Source: Ciona intestinalis (taxonomy: Eukaryota; Chordata; Ascidiacea; Phlebobranchia; Cionidae). Taken from it: 64,000 nucleotides of DNA. The notes below the pieces were generated by a model. That model was not told the origin of the DNA. It made no database searches and saw only the letters and a list, made by a program, of their open reading frames with translations. Shown in pieces: positions 63,783-64,000 of this stretch. The stretch is from assembly GCF_000224145.3 (NCBI RefSeq), contig NC_020172.2, forward strand, positions 3,393,557 through 3,457,556, read 5' to 3'. Positions within the stretch are counted from its first letter, which is position 1. The number at the start of each line of letters is the position of its first letter. Both the position numbers and the translations under genes were made by a program.

Positions 63783-64000
63783 TTAATAAAAAAGTTAAAC
63801 CAATATCATTCACATCGTACATCTGAGAATTGTCTTTTAACAAATGGCAAACCAATAGAAAGTATAGCGCACGTTAACTGAACCGGAAGCATAAGTGTGC
63901 CGGTGCTCATTTCACTTCCGTATTTTCTAAAAACACGTACTTTGGGTCAAGTAGAACTTCAAACAAACTATTTTTTCAATTACATTTAAATTTGTTTCAA
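63783..64000 (-). promoter_or_regulatory. Likely promoter/5' leader of the full-length form
   Basis: This flank of N0 is less AT-rich than the introns and holds an ATTGG (CCAAT box on the plus strand at 63852-63856) about 70 bases upstream of the first ATG. No clear TATA box. Promoter status is inferred from position and composition. Confidence 0.3.

Noticed and set aside
61930..62409. 159-codon plus-strand open frame in intron 1
   Set aside because: It spans a 68-base direct repeat, has no recognisable motif and no splice or start context, and its opposite strand is equally open. Probably chance in repeat DNA.

Overview
This is a eukaryotic window, most likely from a tunicate of the Ciona type. 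I infer this from the AT-rich, intron-dense layout with short introns, the dense small foldback repeats and tRNA-like SINE remnants, and a chordate-style plakin gene. I could not run a search to confirm the species. No prokaryotic features, CRISPR array, rRNA or functional tRNA gene is visible.

Nearly the whole window is one very large minus-strand gene: a spectraplakin of the MACF1/dystonin (vertebrate), Shot (fly), VAB-10 (worm) family, which links actin, microtubules and intermediate filaments. I read its exons from splice sites, reading phase and protein motifs. They are numbered in transcription order, from high to low coordinates.

N exons (63.8-34.8 kb): a short N-terminal exon, the two CH domains that bind F-actin (61.8-57.4 kb), the plakin domain with its SH3 insert (57.0-50.7 kb), then spectrin-type repeats. 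From 45.8 to 35.9 kb the repeats are built from a four-exon cassette whose intron phases recur.

P exons (31.1-16.3 kb): five plakin-repeat (PRD) modules, followed by a stop codon and a tail that resembles the C-terminus of desmoplakin and plectin. Joining N0-N45 and P1-P26, and counting one copy of a duplicated exon pair, gives an open frame of about 3,800 codons over 72 exons.

S exons (13.5 kb to the window start): a long alternative first exon beginning MGNTCRCC, then the spectrin rod. The rod runs off the window, so the expected EF-hand and GAS2 end of the family lies beyond it.

The locus therefore looks able to make at least three products: a plectin-like form that ends after the PRDs, an MACF-like form in which the actin-binding half is spliced on to the S rod, and a rod form from the internal promoter. 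A fourth short form may start near 34.4 kb. Between P26 and S0 lies about 2.8 kb of CpG-richer DNA, taken here as the 3' end of the plakin form plus the promoter of the rod form.

Introns carry three families of small inverted-repeat elements, a hAT-like element, SINE-like copies and many minisatellites. Several minisatellites have copied splice junctions. Three fixed 50-N gaps are present. Two of them are flanked by near-identical copies of about 1 kb that look like unmerged alleles.
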